A stretch of 64,000 bases of DNA from Paracentrotus lividus (taxonomy: Eukaryota > Echinodermata > Echinoidea > Camarodonta > Echinidae): positions 33,192,468 to 33,256,467 of the forward strand of contig CALNVZ010000674.1 of the NCBI GenBank assembly GCA_940671915.1, given 5' to 3'. Below are positions 49,496 through 60,529 of the stretch, in pieces. A model generated the notes under the pieces. The model made no database searches and had not been told where the DNA came from. It saw only the letters and a program-made list of their open reading frames with translations. Numbering within the stretch: position 1 is the stretch's first letter; each line of letters starts with the position of its first letter. The translations under genes were made by a program, and so were the position numbers.

Positions 49496-49544
49496 TAAGA
49501 CAAAATAGATATCTGAGACTGAAGATAGTAAGTTTACCATTCCT

Positions 49545-50010
49545 GGAGATAGTCATTTAACACTGATGATAGTCATTTAACATTTACTGATGATAGTCAT
49601 TTAACGTCTACTAAAGATAGTCATTTAACATCTACTGAAGATAGTCATTTAACATCTACTAAAGATAGTCATTTAACGTCTACTGAAGATAGTCATTTAA
49701 CATCTACCGAAGATAGGCATATAACATCTACCGAAGATAGTCATTTAACATCTACCGAAGATAGTCATATAACATCTACTGAAGATAGTCATTTAACATC
49801 TACTGAAGATAGTCATTTAACATCTACCGAAGATAGTCATTTAACATCTACTGAAGATAGTCATTTAACATCTACCGAAGATAGTTATTGAACATATACT
49901 GAAGATAGTCATTTAACATCTACCGAAGATAGTCATTTAACATCTACTGGATATAGTCATTTAACATCTACTGAAGATAGTCATTTAACATCTACTGAAT
50001 ATAGTCAATT
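49545..50010. repeat. 24-bp minisatellite, about 20 units
   Basis: Unit GATAGTCATTTAACATCTACTGAA. One frame reads EDSHLTST per unit for about 13 units but is broken by indels and a TGA near 49890, so it does not look like a gene. Confidence 0.9.
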
Positions 50011-50019
50011 TAGGCCTTC

Positions 50020-51450
50020 CTGAAGCTTTTTTGTGTCAGTTAGAACAAAAAGTATGAATTTCATGCATTAACTTTTTTTCGCGCGCGCTCGCCGGGATCA
50101 GAGGCCGATATCTTAGGGCCGGGCATCATGCCCCCCCCCCCCGCACCCCTCAGACTGACAGGCTACCCAAACACCCCAGTTCTCATTAGGGTTTAAGTTC
50201 AGTCAAATCAAAAGTCCAAAGGGGAAGACCGTGTGTTTTATTTGCTTCCTGAAATTTTGTGATTTTTTTACCTTACGTTCATTGAAATTTCTTGAAATTT
50301 TATATTGCCTGATGCCTTCTTTTTCATGGATCGCAAGTATCATATTCTTTTACAATAAAGGTAACTATTTTGAATTCGTTTTTTGTCATTTTATGTCAAC
50401 TTTTTGCGATATTTACTAAAACAAATTAATTAGCTTTTTTCAAAAATTAAGCGCATTCATAATATTAACGCCCTATCAATTTTTGAGCGTTTTTCTCGTA
50501 CTTGCTGAGGCCATTTTTATTTTGTTACCCCATTGCATTTCGCTTGTATCTTTTGTTACGTAATATTGCTTCTTCCTTTTTCTTTTGTGGACGTATGGTT
50601 TATTGCTTGGCCTATTAAGAAAGATTACAATTTTTGATTTTCTGAGTTTGAGGATTAGTTATTGGTTCACGGCTGTAGTTAGTAGGCTTTTCACCTGGTC
50701 CTACTAGAACACTGTGTAATTATGTTCCGGCCGCGGACTATGTTCCTGAATGTGCCGAGCAACGGCTGTAGCTGAGATTCAGGCCACTGTCTGTTATTGT
50801 TATTTCTATTTCTTAGTAAGGTTTGCCATGATTGCATCTTCTAACTTAATCTCCTTCGTTACATTTCTCTTCTTGATGGGCCTATTTTGCGCCATAGAAA
50901 CTGTTAATATATTATCGTATCCTAATTTTAGTCTATGATTGTTGATGATTTGTTTATTTGTATTTTGTTGTATCTTTTCGGGTGATATATATTTTTCTAA
51001 GTCTTGTATGATATTCTATTCACTATATGTCAATAATGTAATTTTTGAATGCTTTTCTCTTCAATATGAAATAATCTGCCTCTGGTTCACCTTTCTCTTA
51101 GTGTCTGCTCTTGAGAGGAGATGACCCGACAGTCATTGTTCAGCTCTTATGTTTGACTTCAATAGGTACTTGTCTATAGTGTCATGCGCTATCTCCTGTT
51201 TGAAACTTGCACAAGTTTTCGGCAACTCGTAAGCTTATTTATGCAAAATTCTACTGCTACTTTTCAATTTCGACTTTATGTTAGCTGGCGATACGATTTG
51301 AATCTGGACCAATCACTCATGAAGATTCTCCTAGCATACCTGCGATCATTATTCTACTAATCTCATAAATGAGACTCGACATACTTATGATAGAAATGCA
51401 TTTATTACAAATCAATAGGCCTTATGGACAAAAAGAGATCTGGATAACCA
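50020..51450. other. Intergenic, no gene seen
   Basis: A C run at about 50131-50142, otherwise T-rich sequence. Frames here are short, hydrophobic by base composition and unsupported. Confidence 0.5.
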
Positions 51451-51453
51451 GGT

Positions 51454-51594
51454 GTGTCGACTCAGTTCGAGGTGTTGCGAAAAATTATCAATTCTCTACG
51501 TATACAGCGGGCGCGCCAACTCATTAGGGCGGTATACGTGCTGGCAGGAGAAAACAAAAAATTACGGCTTTCGACCAATCTCCCCGGTCTTCAG
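51454..51594 (+). CDS. Possible internal exon, family not recognised
   Basis: A 47-codon open stretch reads FEVLRKIINSLRIQRARQLI and then RAVYVLAGENKKLRLSTNLP before a CTTCAG|GTCAGT donor-like site. The composition (Leu, Arg, Ile alternating as in a helix) looks protein-like and differs from the flanks. No partner exon was found. It could be a 5' exon of the SRCR gene downstream or an unrelated remnant. Confidence 0.3.
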
Positions 51595-52643
51595 GTCAGT
51601 GCGAATATCCAAAGCAAATTTCCCTATCCCGCGCGGTCTCCTACCTGTTTACACCGATGGATGTACCGAAAGTTTGTGTTATCACAAATGCCCACTGTAT
51701 GTAATAAAGCAAGACTTGTAAGGATCATTTCCATTGAACCACAATATTTCACATTATTTGTCTCACAGAAACATGGCTCCTCCAGCTTCCTGACAAGCCA
51801 TAGGAAGGTGATTTGGAGCACCTGACACTCGCCTTTTCACTTTTTATATGTTCCCTCCGGCGACTTTTGCGTAGTGCGTTATTGCCCCATTTGTATAGAG
51901 ATCCATTAAAAAAAAAAAGAGGAAGAAAAATTACCTTCTTTCTTACCTTCTCCAAATGCTCTAGTTCGAGAGCTTGCCTGCGACATCAGCTTCTCGAACA
52001 TCCTTCTAATCAAAGTCTTCGCGCTATTTACCGTCAATACTAGCCGAAGTGACTTGTGATTGTTAAGCGATTTAATACCATTGGTCCATGGCTGGACGAC
52101 TTAACCCTATCAATTGTCATACGCGCAAGAAGAGAGCAATTTCATGGAAGGGAATGAGCCTCCTTTGATTCTTTTAGATAGTTGGAATATGATCATTTAC
52201 TACTTGTAATGATTTTAAGGGAACACAATGATGGCATTATGGCCTATATTTGTCCTCAATTTAACTACGAACATGTGAGAATCCTGCATCGGTTGTTGAT
52301 ATGGAGGTCCTTCTAATCCACTCCAACCGCCCCCTTCAAAGGTTAAACGACCCATGTTGCAATCCACAGTGAGGAACATTATAAAAAGTGAATAAACACG
52401 TGTATTAATAATCACCTTCTATAGCAGAACTGTTCTACGTCCTCTATCTCAATATCCGTCCTTACATATAGAAATAATAACGATGAAGCACTTTCTTATC
52501 ACTATGGCTGAATTCTGGCTGTAGGATAAGGCCATCTGTCCTTGTTAATCTAATCAGAGGGAAAGAAAACTTGAACAACTTGACTGTCAATATATAAGGC
52601 ACTGTTTCCTATCTTGAAGAACCATGCCTGTGAGACAAACATA

Positions 52644-53411
52644 TCAAGATATATTGAAATGGGTCAAGTGAATATCATTACGATTGCCAACTTTAGTAAA
52701 GGATCCAATGGAATCTTTAGTTGTAACTCGAGAATGACAGGAAAGATTACAGAAGGTTCGTACGACTTGACCAATGGAATAACACAAAACGTCTTGCGTT
52801 ACATCCATCGTTACAGGGGTTATGGAAGANNNNNNNNNNNNNNNNNNNNNNNNNNNNNNNNNNNNNNNNNNNNNNNNNNNNNNNNNNNNNNNNNNNNNNN
52901 NNNNNNNNNNNNNNNNNNNNNNNNNNNNNCAGGTGCATATATTTAGCTTAAAAAGTGAACTTTGGTCAAATATGGATTTAGTCCCTTTTGGAAACAAGCT
53001 CTTCATATCAAGATAAAGATTTACACTGTTATCATCAACACATTTACGGGAGTTTGGGGGAATAGAGAGATCCACAAAATCATTGATAATCTGGCAAGAT
53101 TGTACAATTTCTTTGTTTTCATTTTCATGATATGTGGCTCTCTCTTCTTGGCCTCTGGCCTAGTAATAAGGGCAAGACTTTATCTTATGCCCTTGCTGGC
53201 CACAGTTATGACACTGAAGTTCAGTTCCATGTCTACATGATCGAGACCTGTGATTAGGCTCTCCACAGAATGAGCATCCTGATGGGATACCTCTAGTCAC
53301 TGAGGCATAGGAAGGGAATGAAGGTAGTGGCGGTCATTGCGGTGAGGGATAATAAGTTCCACGAGAAGGCACATCAACGCGATTGAACGTGTTTGTAGAA
53401 GATGGATGATA
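52644..53411 (-). pseudogene. Zinc-knuckle protein fragment, broken
   Basis: On the minus strand the frame through 53411-53160 encodes two CCHC knuckles, CSFCGEPNHRSRSC and CHNCGQQGHKIKSC (each C-x2-C-x4-H-x4-C), preceded by a TGA and followed by TAG at 53160-53162; the same frame continues open (MDLSIPPNSRKCVDDNSVNL and on) into the 100-N gap, and resumes past it to a stop at 52644-52646. CCHC knuckles bind nucleic acid and are common in retroelement gag or transposon-derived proteins. Two in-frame stops make it likely a dead mobile-element gene. The gap hides whether more of it exists. Confidence 0.5.
52830..52929. other. 100-N assembly gap
   Basis: Exactly 100 N, a conventional unknown-length gap. 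Confidence 0.98.
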
Positions 53412-53414
53412 CAA

Positions 53415-53631
53415 CACTGTTAAAAATTGCTGTAGCTTTTTACAGTAAATTACTGGCAACTCTGTTGCACTGTAATTTACTGTAATTGTCTCTTAAAGTA
53501 ATCTACTTTCAATGGTAAATTACTATAAATTCCCACAAGATACAGGAAACTACCATCAAATATACTGTTATTTACTGTGCAACAAAGTTGCCAGTAATTT
53601 ACTGTAAAAGCTACAGCAATTTTTAACAGTG
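53415..53631. mobile_element. 217-bp MITE with CACTGTTAAAAATTGCTGTA ends
   Basis: Perfect terminal inverted repeats of over 20 bases; the match continues with TTTACAGTAAATTACTGGCA at both ends apart from a single-T difference. Lies between the zinc-knuckle remnant and the SRCR exon. Confidence 0.85.
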
Positions 53632-53876
53632 AAGGGCGGACGCTGCGATACGTGAGGGGCCACGGCGGAATTGGATATTGTTGATGAATTTGTGTGCTTG
53701 AAAGTCACTTATTTGTTGTTGTTATTCGAAGCCTTCAAGTAGTTTAATATATCTACTGCAGATGTAGGCCCATGAGACCTGACAATTAACCTGCCTTCAT
53801 TCATGAGAAAATGTTACACATATGATTTCCAATGAAATATTATTACATTAAATAAACGTTGCTTTCTTCTATCTAG

Positions 53877-54218
53877 CTCACTTTATTCACTCTGTAAGTT
53901 TGCATGGATCAAATCGGATTGCGAGTGAAGGGAAAGTTGGCTTTACGGGCCGCGACTTTCCATCCCAAGTCAGACTATTTACAAGCGAGGCTTGGTCGAT
54001 GAATACCTCCCGCATGGTTTGCCAGCACCTTGGACATAGTGGAGCCTCGGCTACGGTGAGTGGCAACGTTTTTAGCCCAAGCGGTCCCGAGGAGAGCTAT
54101 GAGTATGGTGTGATACGGTGCGATGAAACTGCAATGGCTGTAACAGATTGCTGGTACGAGCCAAGGAATAGAGAAGATGTCAGCATCGATTTGATCATAG
54201 CTGTTATTTGCTGCACAC
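53877..54218 (+). CDS. SRCR-domain exon
   Basis: Acceptor TTCTATCTAG, donor CACAC|GTAAGT, phase 1 at its end. Encodes about 113 residues covering one SRCR-like domain. The position of the usual first-Cys motif (VCDDGW) reads LFTSEAWSMN. Confidence 0.8.
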
Positions 54219-57200
54219 GTAAGTGTTTCTTTTCTTCTTCTTTTTTTCCTTTTTACCTTCTAAAATATTTTCCTTCAGCTCCATTCTTTATCGTAATTCT
54301 TGTTTAAATTTTATGTTATAACCCTATTTCGGTTTCTTCTGTTTCTTCATCTATCCCTCTCACTAGATACACGTCGTTTTCTTCATCACCCTAATGAAGA
54401 TGATCATCATCATCATGAACACTATCATATTGATCAAAACTATCATTATCATTGCTATTATCATGAAGCACTTACAGACCTTACCTAACACTGTAATGAC
54501 CATTGACCAATACACAACTCCATAAGCAATCTTATCGATCTGACAGACGTGGCGCCCCATCTTGAGAATGACTTATTTTGTAAGGCGCTCTAGCATTTCA
54601 AGAAATTGATTCCTGTCATGTAGGCTACCCCCCCATCCCCCTACCTCACCTTGGTCGAGTGTGTGTAGAGAGGTGTCTAATTACTTTCCAAAGAACAGTT
54701 GTAAAGTGGCCGGGAGGCAAACCTTACATGACTACGTACATAAATTATCTCTCAACAGTTCCCAAATGTGGACCTGAAGGAGAACAGTCGCGGGTAAGGT
54801 CACCAGATCTTCAAACACGTCGATCACCGAATCAAGTTGCCAGGACGCCTTAAGCTGCGGTTCTGCAGGACGCCTTGACTCATCGATGTCGAGTTGGGTA
54901 CCAGATGATACCGACTACGCCAGTCCATGGATTCAGGTCTTTCTGGATGCTTTTTACATAATCACTGGTGTGATAACTCAAGGTCATTACGAGACTGACC
55001 ATTGGGTTACCTCGTATACACTTTCATCCAGTTTGAGTGACGACAGTTGGGTGTATTACACAGATGCTTACTCAAAGGTGGATCCTAAGGTAGGTCATTT
55101 TATATTTCATTTAATCTATCTTAAAGGAAGAAAACTGAAATTTTTAACAAATAAGTTTTAACTTTAAAAGAAAACAAAATTTCAGTTTGGACATTTTGTC
55201 AAGCTCTGAATTAAAATAACAATTCGGATGATAGTAAAGCTCAGCTAATCTCTGCTTGCAAACAATATTTGACTTCATGAACACGGTGAATTGACATTTA
55301 CAATCAATTTGTCTTATGCCCTTCTGGTTTCATTCCATGTACATGATGTACGTGTTCTAATCACTCTTCGTCCATGTCACTTACTATCAATTTTGTATAA
55401 TTGCCTCTTAGCCCACTTGCCACTTTGTCTAAATTCCAGTTAGGCTATTGCCCAATATCCAATTGGTCTAACACCACTTGGTATATAATTTATGTTACGA
55501 TGAATTGTTATAATCTTATCCCTTCGATCAATTTGAGCCTTTTTTTTCTGTGACCTTCGAACGTTTATACGCTTCTTATCTCAACTCAATCTCCTTTTCA
55601 GAAATCTCTTCTTTTTTTTTACTCCTGGTTTAATAGATATTCCCTGGTAATTATGACAATTCGACTGCCATTGAACAAGCCCTCTATCCGCCGTTGATGG
55701 CGCGCTATATCAAGATTCATCCACGCACGTACATTGGGACACCAAGCCTCCGCTTTGACTTTCGAGGATTTGGACCACTTGCTGATTACATTGGTATGTC
55801 AAATCATGGATCTTTTATTACTATCTATAGTCAAATGTAATGCATTGATCACAACACGTCGGAAGTGCAACGTGCAAATCTCTACGACATAGAAAAATAG
55901 CACGTAGCTAATAGTTATATGTTGCACTCACGGCGTGTTGTGGCCGTGCACCAGCGCATAAGAAGTCACCTGATCAGGTCGGTAAGTCCCCGGGCTGTTC
56001 ATCAATGAATCTTACCAAAAAAAAAAAAAAAAAGTTCCATCGTCTTCCATCAATGAATCCCCCCCCCCCCAAAAAAAAAAGAAGATCAACAAACCTTTGG
56101 AATTTCAAGTGAACACTGTATGAAGTAATAATAAATTGTATCAAGCCAATGGAAGAATAGCAGGAGGATATAGTATGTCCAATTGTAGTCCTTCGAAGCG
56201 AGCCGCCATTTGGGAATCCGCCTCCTAGAGAAAAAAAATAGGAACGAGCTTTTCGGAAATATATCGATGACTGTATGTATCTATTTTATTAAGATTGAGT
56301 ATTCACCGTAAATACACAAAAGAAAAACATCTTTCAGTATGATATAAACACATATATTTTTTCCTTCACCCCAAAGGCAATATCTACGAGCCGAATACGA
56401 GTTGTGCTCCACTCCTGGGTGAAAGGTTGGGGCTTGCAAATAGCAGTGTTTTTCCTGATAGCTCATTTTCGGCGTATTCCTATGTTAATAATGACCTTGC
56501 GCCTTGGCGAGCTCGGCTGTTTGGACCTGGTGCCTGGGCCCCTGGAGACATAAACGATCCATATTGGTGGAAGGTATGTATTCCCCCCTTTTATGTCACT
56601 GTTTATTCATTTCTTACTCTGCGATGTCTTTGTTTATACTGTGATTGTGCAATGAAATACACTGTTCGTCATAAAGGTGGAATATTTTTTTCTGGCTCAA
56701 GCGACATTATGTTGCTTCGTTATTAATTTCTTGAATGTGTTTGTCACCGCCTTCACTTTCTGGGATCCTGGGTATATCTTGGACGTTCCTTCAACCCTTC
56801 CCGGGGATTTTTCTTCAAAAAAGTTTGTCACCCCCAGAGAATGGCCATTTTCGTCATTTTTTCTTATTTTTGGGGCCCTTTTTTGTTCACGCGACCCACC
56901 AAGGCCCCCTCAGTCCTTCCCCAAGGAAACACGTCTGAGGTGGAGATTTGTTATTGTTCTTTACATTAAATCTAGATTTATGGTTACAGGCTCGACTCTT
57001 TTGTCTAGGGGAGGGGTCAAAATTTATTTTGATTGGGGTTCAACATTCATTTTATTCATTTTTACACCATGGAAATTTCTATCTTCCCTAAATTGCATTG
57101 TAAAATCTGAACCAAACATAAATCTAAATAAAATATTATCAATAATGACTATTTACAGCTTTGTCATCAAGGCTAAACAAAATTTAAGGGGAAAATTATG

Positions 57201-59599
57201 ATATTTAAGGGTTAAAGGTGGTTTTTCATTTCTTCCGTTTTCAGCATAAAGATGGAATAAAATATTCCGAATTTTCACCAATCTCGTTTTTTACTTCAAC
57301 CCCTCCCCTAGACAAGAGACCTAAGCCTGTCCCCAGAAATATAGATTTAACTGAAAGAACCATATAAAACAATACACCTCAGTCGCGTTTCCTAGGGGTA
57401 GGACTGAGGGGGGCTTGATTGGCCGAGAAAACAAAAAGGGGCCCCAAAATGAGAAAAAATGACAAAAATGGGCATTACGGGGGTTGACAAAACTTTTTGG
57501 GGAAAAGGTTCACGTGAAGGGTTGGGAAAATATCCAAGATATAGCCAGGGTCCCGAAAAGTAAAAGCAGGGACAAACATATTCAAGAAATTAAAGTCAGA
57601 GCAAAATCATGTCGCTATAGCGGCAAAAAAATATTCCACCTTTATGACAGACAGTGTATAAAAGGATATTTTCCTGGCGTATTGTATACATAATGTTTTG
57701 ATTTGTCCCACCCACAAAGTCCTCATTTCCTTCTCCTATACAAAATAGTTAACTCCGAAAAGAATATTTCCCCAGAAGATGGAACGTGACTTCCTTTTTT
57801 ATTTTTCTTGCGGAAAAAAATTGTTGTTTAAATATTGCAATATCCATTAAAATTAAAAGATGTTAGATACAAAAGCCAACCAGTGGTTATGTTATTTTCA
57901 TGGATGTATCGTGAATTCTGTCCAAGGTGCGAGTGCTGTGATTTCTCCTCCTTTTCCCACACATACTGCATTTATCTTGTTTCCATAGAACTTATGCATA
58001 TGACGTCATACTATCATAGCGCCATCCCTCAGATGATAGGAATAGGCGTAATAGGAGTTGTTAGAGATGCGGTAGCTGCAGATCATAAACACCTGCAAGG
58101 CAATGGCTTTAGCCTCTAAGATGGCGGCGAGATGACGTCAATGCATAAGGTCTATTACTGCCTCTATGTTCAGGGGGCGGTTCATGAAAAGGCTTGTCGG
58201 ACGTTTTACCCGACAAATTTGCTCTCAGCCAATCAGATGAAAACATTTCAGTAGCTTATAGCAGTTGTCAGTGGGAATCAGTAATTATTTGTTTCATGAA
58301 ATGCACCCAGGTTGACCTTGGCATCATGTATCACGTGACAGGGGTCATCACTCAAGGGAGAGCGTTGGCTCCCCCACATGACCAATGGATTTCATCCTTT
58401 AAACTCGCTATCTCTGTTGATGACACTCGGTGGGCCAACGTTGGAGGGATCGACTGTGACTCTGGGAAGGTTAGTATTTTTTCCTTCTAAATTTGGAGTC
58501 ATTATAATAGGCTAATCGATAGTGAGTAGGATTCACTTCGCATTGCCTGAAATTGCCCATTGTTTAAAATGTAGAATATAAATGTATGCAAGAACAGATC
58601 CAGCTTAACTCTGCATCTGACAAAGCATTTTATCGGCTCAATTGTCTAGGGACAATAGCGACTCTATTGTGATTGTGCAATTCTTTGTCAGAGTTGATGC
58701 TGGGTTCACTACAAATATAAGAAAATTAAGGATATTTTTTCTAGTCGCTCACGGATACGTTTCCAAGACGTCTTTGCTACGTCTATGCGAGGTATCCGTA
58801 GTCCCGACGACTGTTATGGTTAGGAGTGAGATACCACCTTTAAAAAAAAAAAAAAAAAATCATTTTAGGTTGGAACCTTGTTGAAAATCCATTGGAATAC
58901 ATTGTAGAGTTGCAGAAGCATGACGGGGCTAAGGAATTTTGAATCAGTGTTAAAGAGCTGTCTTCTGCCCAACCGTCATGACGAAACTTTTTAAATCAAA
59001 GGACCCGATTTGAAAATGGTACGATTTTCAAAACTCATAGGCAAATTCGTTTCGTATGAGGCTCGACAATTATTATACTGTTCTAAAGTGCGATGAATTT
59101 TAAACAGTCTGACTTAAACCTGACTTTCTGTGGATTCATGTTGTAAAATATTATCCAAGAAAAATTAATGTTTAAGGAATCAAGTAGACTCATTTTCCTG
59201 AACTAAAATAGATAAGGAATTATATAAAATCAACTCAATAAAAATCGAACAAACGAAGAACAAAACCAGATCCAGCTTTAATATTCATTCATAAAAAATA
59301 ATTTAAGCAATGGGCAATTTCCATGGTTTAGTATTTTTAGACTGCCTGGATAATACTGACTATACTCCTAATTACATCACGGTGACATTCATGTAATTTG
59401 TCTCCTTTAATTAAATTATTTTGATAAACCTTTTAAACTTTGTCTCTCTTTTCATGTATAGGAATTTCCCGCCAATTTTGACACCGAGTCGCTGGTTACG
59501 AATTTATTTGCGAGGCCGCTGTCTGCACGATTTGTGAGGCTTCATCCCCAAACACATCATCGCTTTCCGGCTCTAAGATGTGAAATATTGGGGTTTTAG
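53877..59599 (+). CDS. SRCR plus two F5/8 type C (discoidin) domain protein, 5' end missing
   Basis: Exons: 53877-54218, 54759-54793, about 54844-55089, 55637-55793, 56377-56573, 58311-58469, 59462-59599. Phases agree except around 54793-54869. The product has an SRCR-like domain (GKVGF, MVCQHLGHSG, VIRCDETAMAVTDCWY, AVICC) lacking the usual first Cys, then discoidin domain 1 (SSMSSWVPDD, FYIITGVITQG, ARYIKIHPRTY) and discoidin domain 2 (PDSSFSAYSYV, WWKVDLG, VTGVITQGR, ARFVRLHPQ, LRCEILGF, stop). Discoidin domains bind carbohydrate, phospholipid or collagen; SRCR proteins are numerous in sea urchin immune cells. It is probably secreted, since it ends right after domain 2 with no membrane segment. 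The signal-peptide exon is not visible; upstream lies repeat DNA and a gap. Introns carry a foldback and two MITEs, one abutting exon 58311. Confidence 0.8.
54759..54793 (+). CDS. Short linker exon (tentative)
   Basis: Acceptor TCTCAACAG; phase fits the SRCR exon and reads LPKCGPEGEQSR up to CGG|GTAAGG. The frame then needs either a 50-base intron to 54843 or a base error to reach the discoidin frame. Confidence 0.45.
54844..55089 (+). CDS. Discoidin domain 1, first exon
   Basis: Clearly coding from about 54850 (AGRLDSSMSSWVPDDTDYAS through TGVITQG to SKVDPK); ends AAG|GTAGGT in phase 0. The 5' edge is uncertain: acceptor-like sites are at 54843 and 54868, and only the first keeps phase with the linker exon. 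Confidence 0.7.
55637..55793 (+). CDS. Discoidin domain 1, second exon
   Basis: Acceptor GTTTAATAG; reads IFPGNYDNSTAIEQALYPPL then MARYIKIHPRTYIGTPSLRF; ends ATTG|GTATGT, phase 1. Confidence 0.88.
56377..56573 (+). CDS. Discoidin domain 2, first exon
   Basis: Acceptor CACCCCAAAG; reads NIYEPNTSCAPLLGERLGLA to APGDINDPYWWK; ends AAG|GTATGT, phase 0. Confidence 0.88.
56660..57656. mobile_element. 997-bp TA-flanked foldback in the discoidin gene
   Basis: Ends CACTGTTCGTCATAAAGGTG and CACCTTTATGACAGACAGTG with TA at 56658-56659 and 57657-57658. The arms (to about 57220 and from about 57240) are inverted copies. A long open frame in the left arm has no protein pattern. Confidence 0.75.
57991..58149. 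mobile_element. 159-bp MITE with CRE-like ends
   Basis: Terminal repeats CTTATGCATATGACGTCAT and ATGACGTCAATGCATAAG. TGACGTCA lies at 58001-58008 and 58133-58140, and AAGATGGCGGC at 58118-58128. Confidence 0.65.
58173..58308. mobile_element. 136-bp MITE ending two bases before an exon
   Basis: Starts GGGGGCGGTTCATGAAA and ends TTTCATGAAATGCACCC, imperfect inverted repeats. AG follows at 58309-58310, then the discoidin exon. Confidence 0.65.
58311..58469 (+). CDS. Discoidin domain 2, middle exon
   Basis: Acceptor ATGCACCCAG directly after a MITE; reads VDLGIMYHVTGVITQGRALA to GIDCDSGK; ends AAG|GTTAGT, phase 0. Confidence 0.88.
58740..58836. mobile_element. GTATCTCACT-family fragment
   Basis: Contains GGATACGTTTCCAAGACGTC and ends AGGAGTGAGATACCACC, the terminal word of the elements at 11866 and 14684. 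In the last intron of the discoidin gene. Confidence 0.5.
59462..59599 (+). CDS. Discoidin domain 2, last exon with stop
   Basis: Acceptor TTCATGTATAG; reads EFPANFDTESLVTNLFARPL then SARFVRLHPQTHHRFPALRC EILGF; TAG at 59597-59599. Confidence 0.9.
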   Translation, partial: EFPANFDTESLVTNLFARPLSARFVRLHPQTHHRFPALRCEILGF

Positions 59600-60053
59600 T
59601 AGGTAGAACCTGGTTTCAGTAGTCAATTTGAAAATTCAATAGGGCTCAATGTTCTTATCAGTGTGCTATTCTTAGGACTAAGTTCATTAGTGATATCTAG
59701 CGACGTTCAGCGTTATCCAGCTAATTTGTGTATTGTATTAAACCCAGTTTAACTTAACATTAATCTTTTGTGAATACATTTGTTATATTTACTATGTTTC
59801 ATTTACTAACGTTACATTTATTTCTTTATTTCTACATTCAAGGGAGTCTATGATATTGTGTAAAAAGGATATAAAAAGTGTATATGACATTCAAGGTTTA
59901 TAAAAAGGATTAAAATATTTACCAGCCGTATCAAAACATACATGATTATTGCTGTTATGGTAAAAACGAGGGAATCGTGAAAATCAAGTATACCTTGTCG
60001 GGATTATTCACCGGAAGATATTTAGTCAATATCTATTTTCGAGACCATTGTCG

Positions 60054-60059
60054 AATAAA
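60054..60059 (+). terminator. Candidate poly(A) signal of the SRCR-discoidin gene
   Basis: AATAAA 455 bases after the stop; another at 60512-60517. Confidence 0.35.
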
Positions 60060-60529
60060 CATCCTATCAATTCATATCAATTCTTAGTTCAAATTTACTT
60101 AAAGCAGTATAATGTCTAGCATTTCTATTTTATTGAACGAAAAAGAGATTAGTATTACATCTGTCTTCTTTTCTTTTTTTTTTTTTTAGTTATGAATCAG
60201 TGCAATCACTACAATTATGTAACCGCATCGAAATTTTTATGTTATTAGCACCGAGTGAACAGTGATACTTTAAAAATTGTTATTTATAAAGTCCCCATTA
60301 TTATCAAAAACGATCTGTTAATTTCCAAATATTCCTGGTATTTTTATTTATTTTTACTCTGTATGAATTAATTCAGCCTCAACTGAATTTTCAGCAATCG
60401 ACTGTTAAAAAACGATTTCCCTCGTAATGTGCTGAATGAGAATTACATTGTGCCCTTCGTAATTCCCATTGTACTTTAAAAGCACTGTTTAACTTCATTC
60501 AGGATCTTCAAAATAAATATAATTATATA

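Noticed and set aside
49545..50010. Repeating EDSHLTST peptide from the 24-bp minisatellite
   Set aside because: No start codon, broken by indels and a TGA, and the reverse-orientation array at 42209-42592 has stops in the same frame.
51749..52043. Further frames after the orphan exon (for example a plus-strand frame to 52043)
   Set aside because: No consistent splice sites or protein pattern; likely chance frames.
56677..57201. 174-codon open frame in the intron of the discoidin gene
   Set aside because: It lies entirely in the left arm of a foldback element, starts at no supported site and has no protein pattern.
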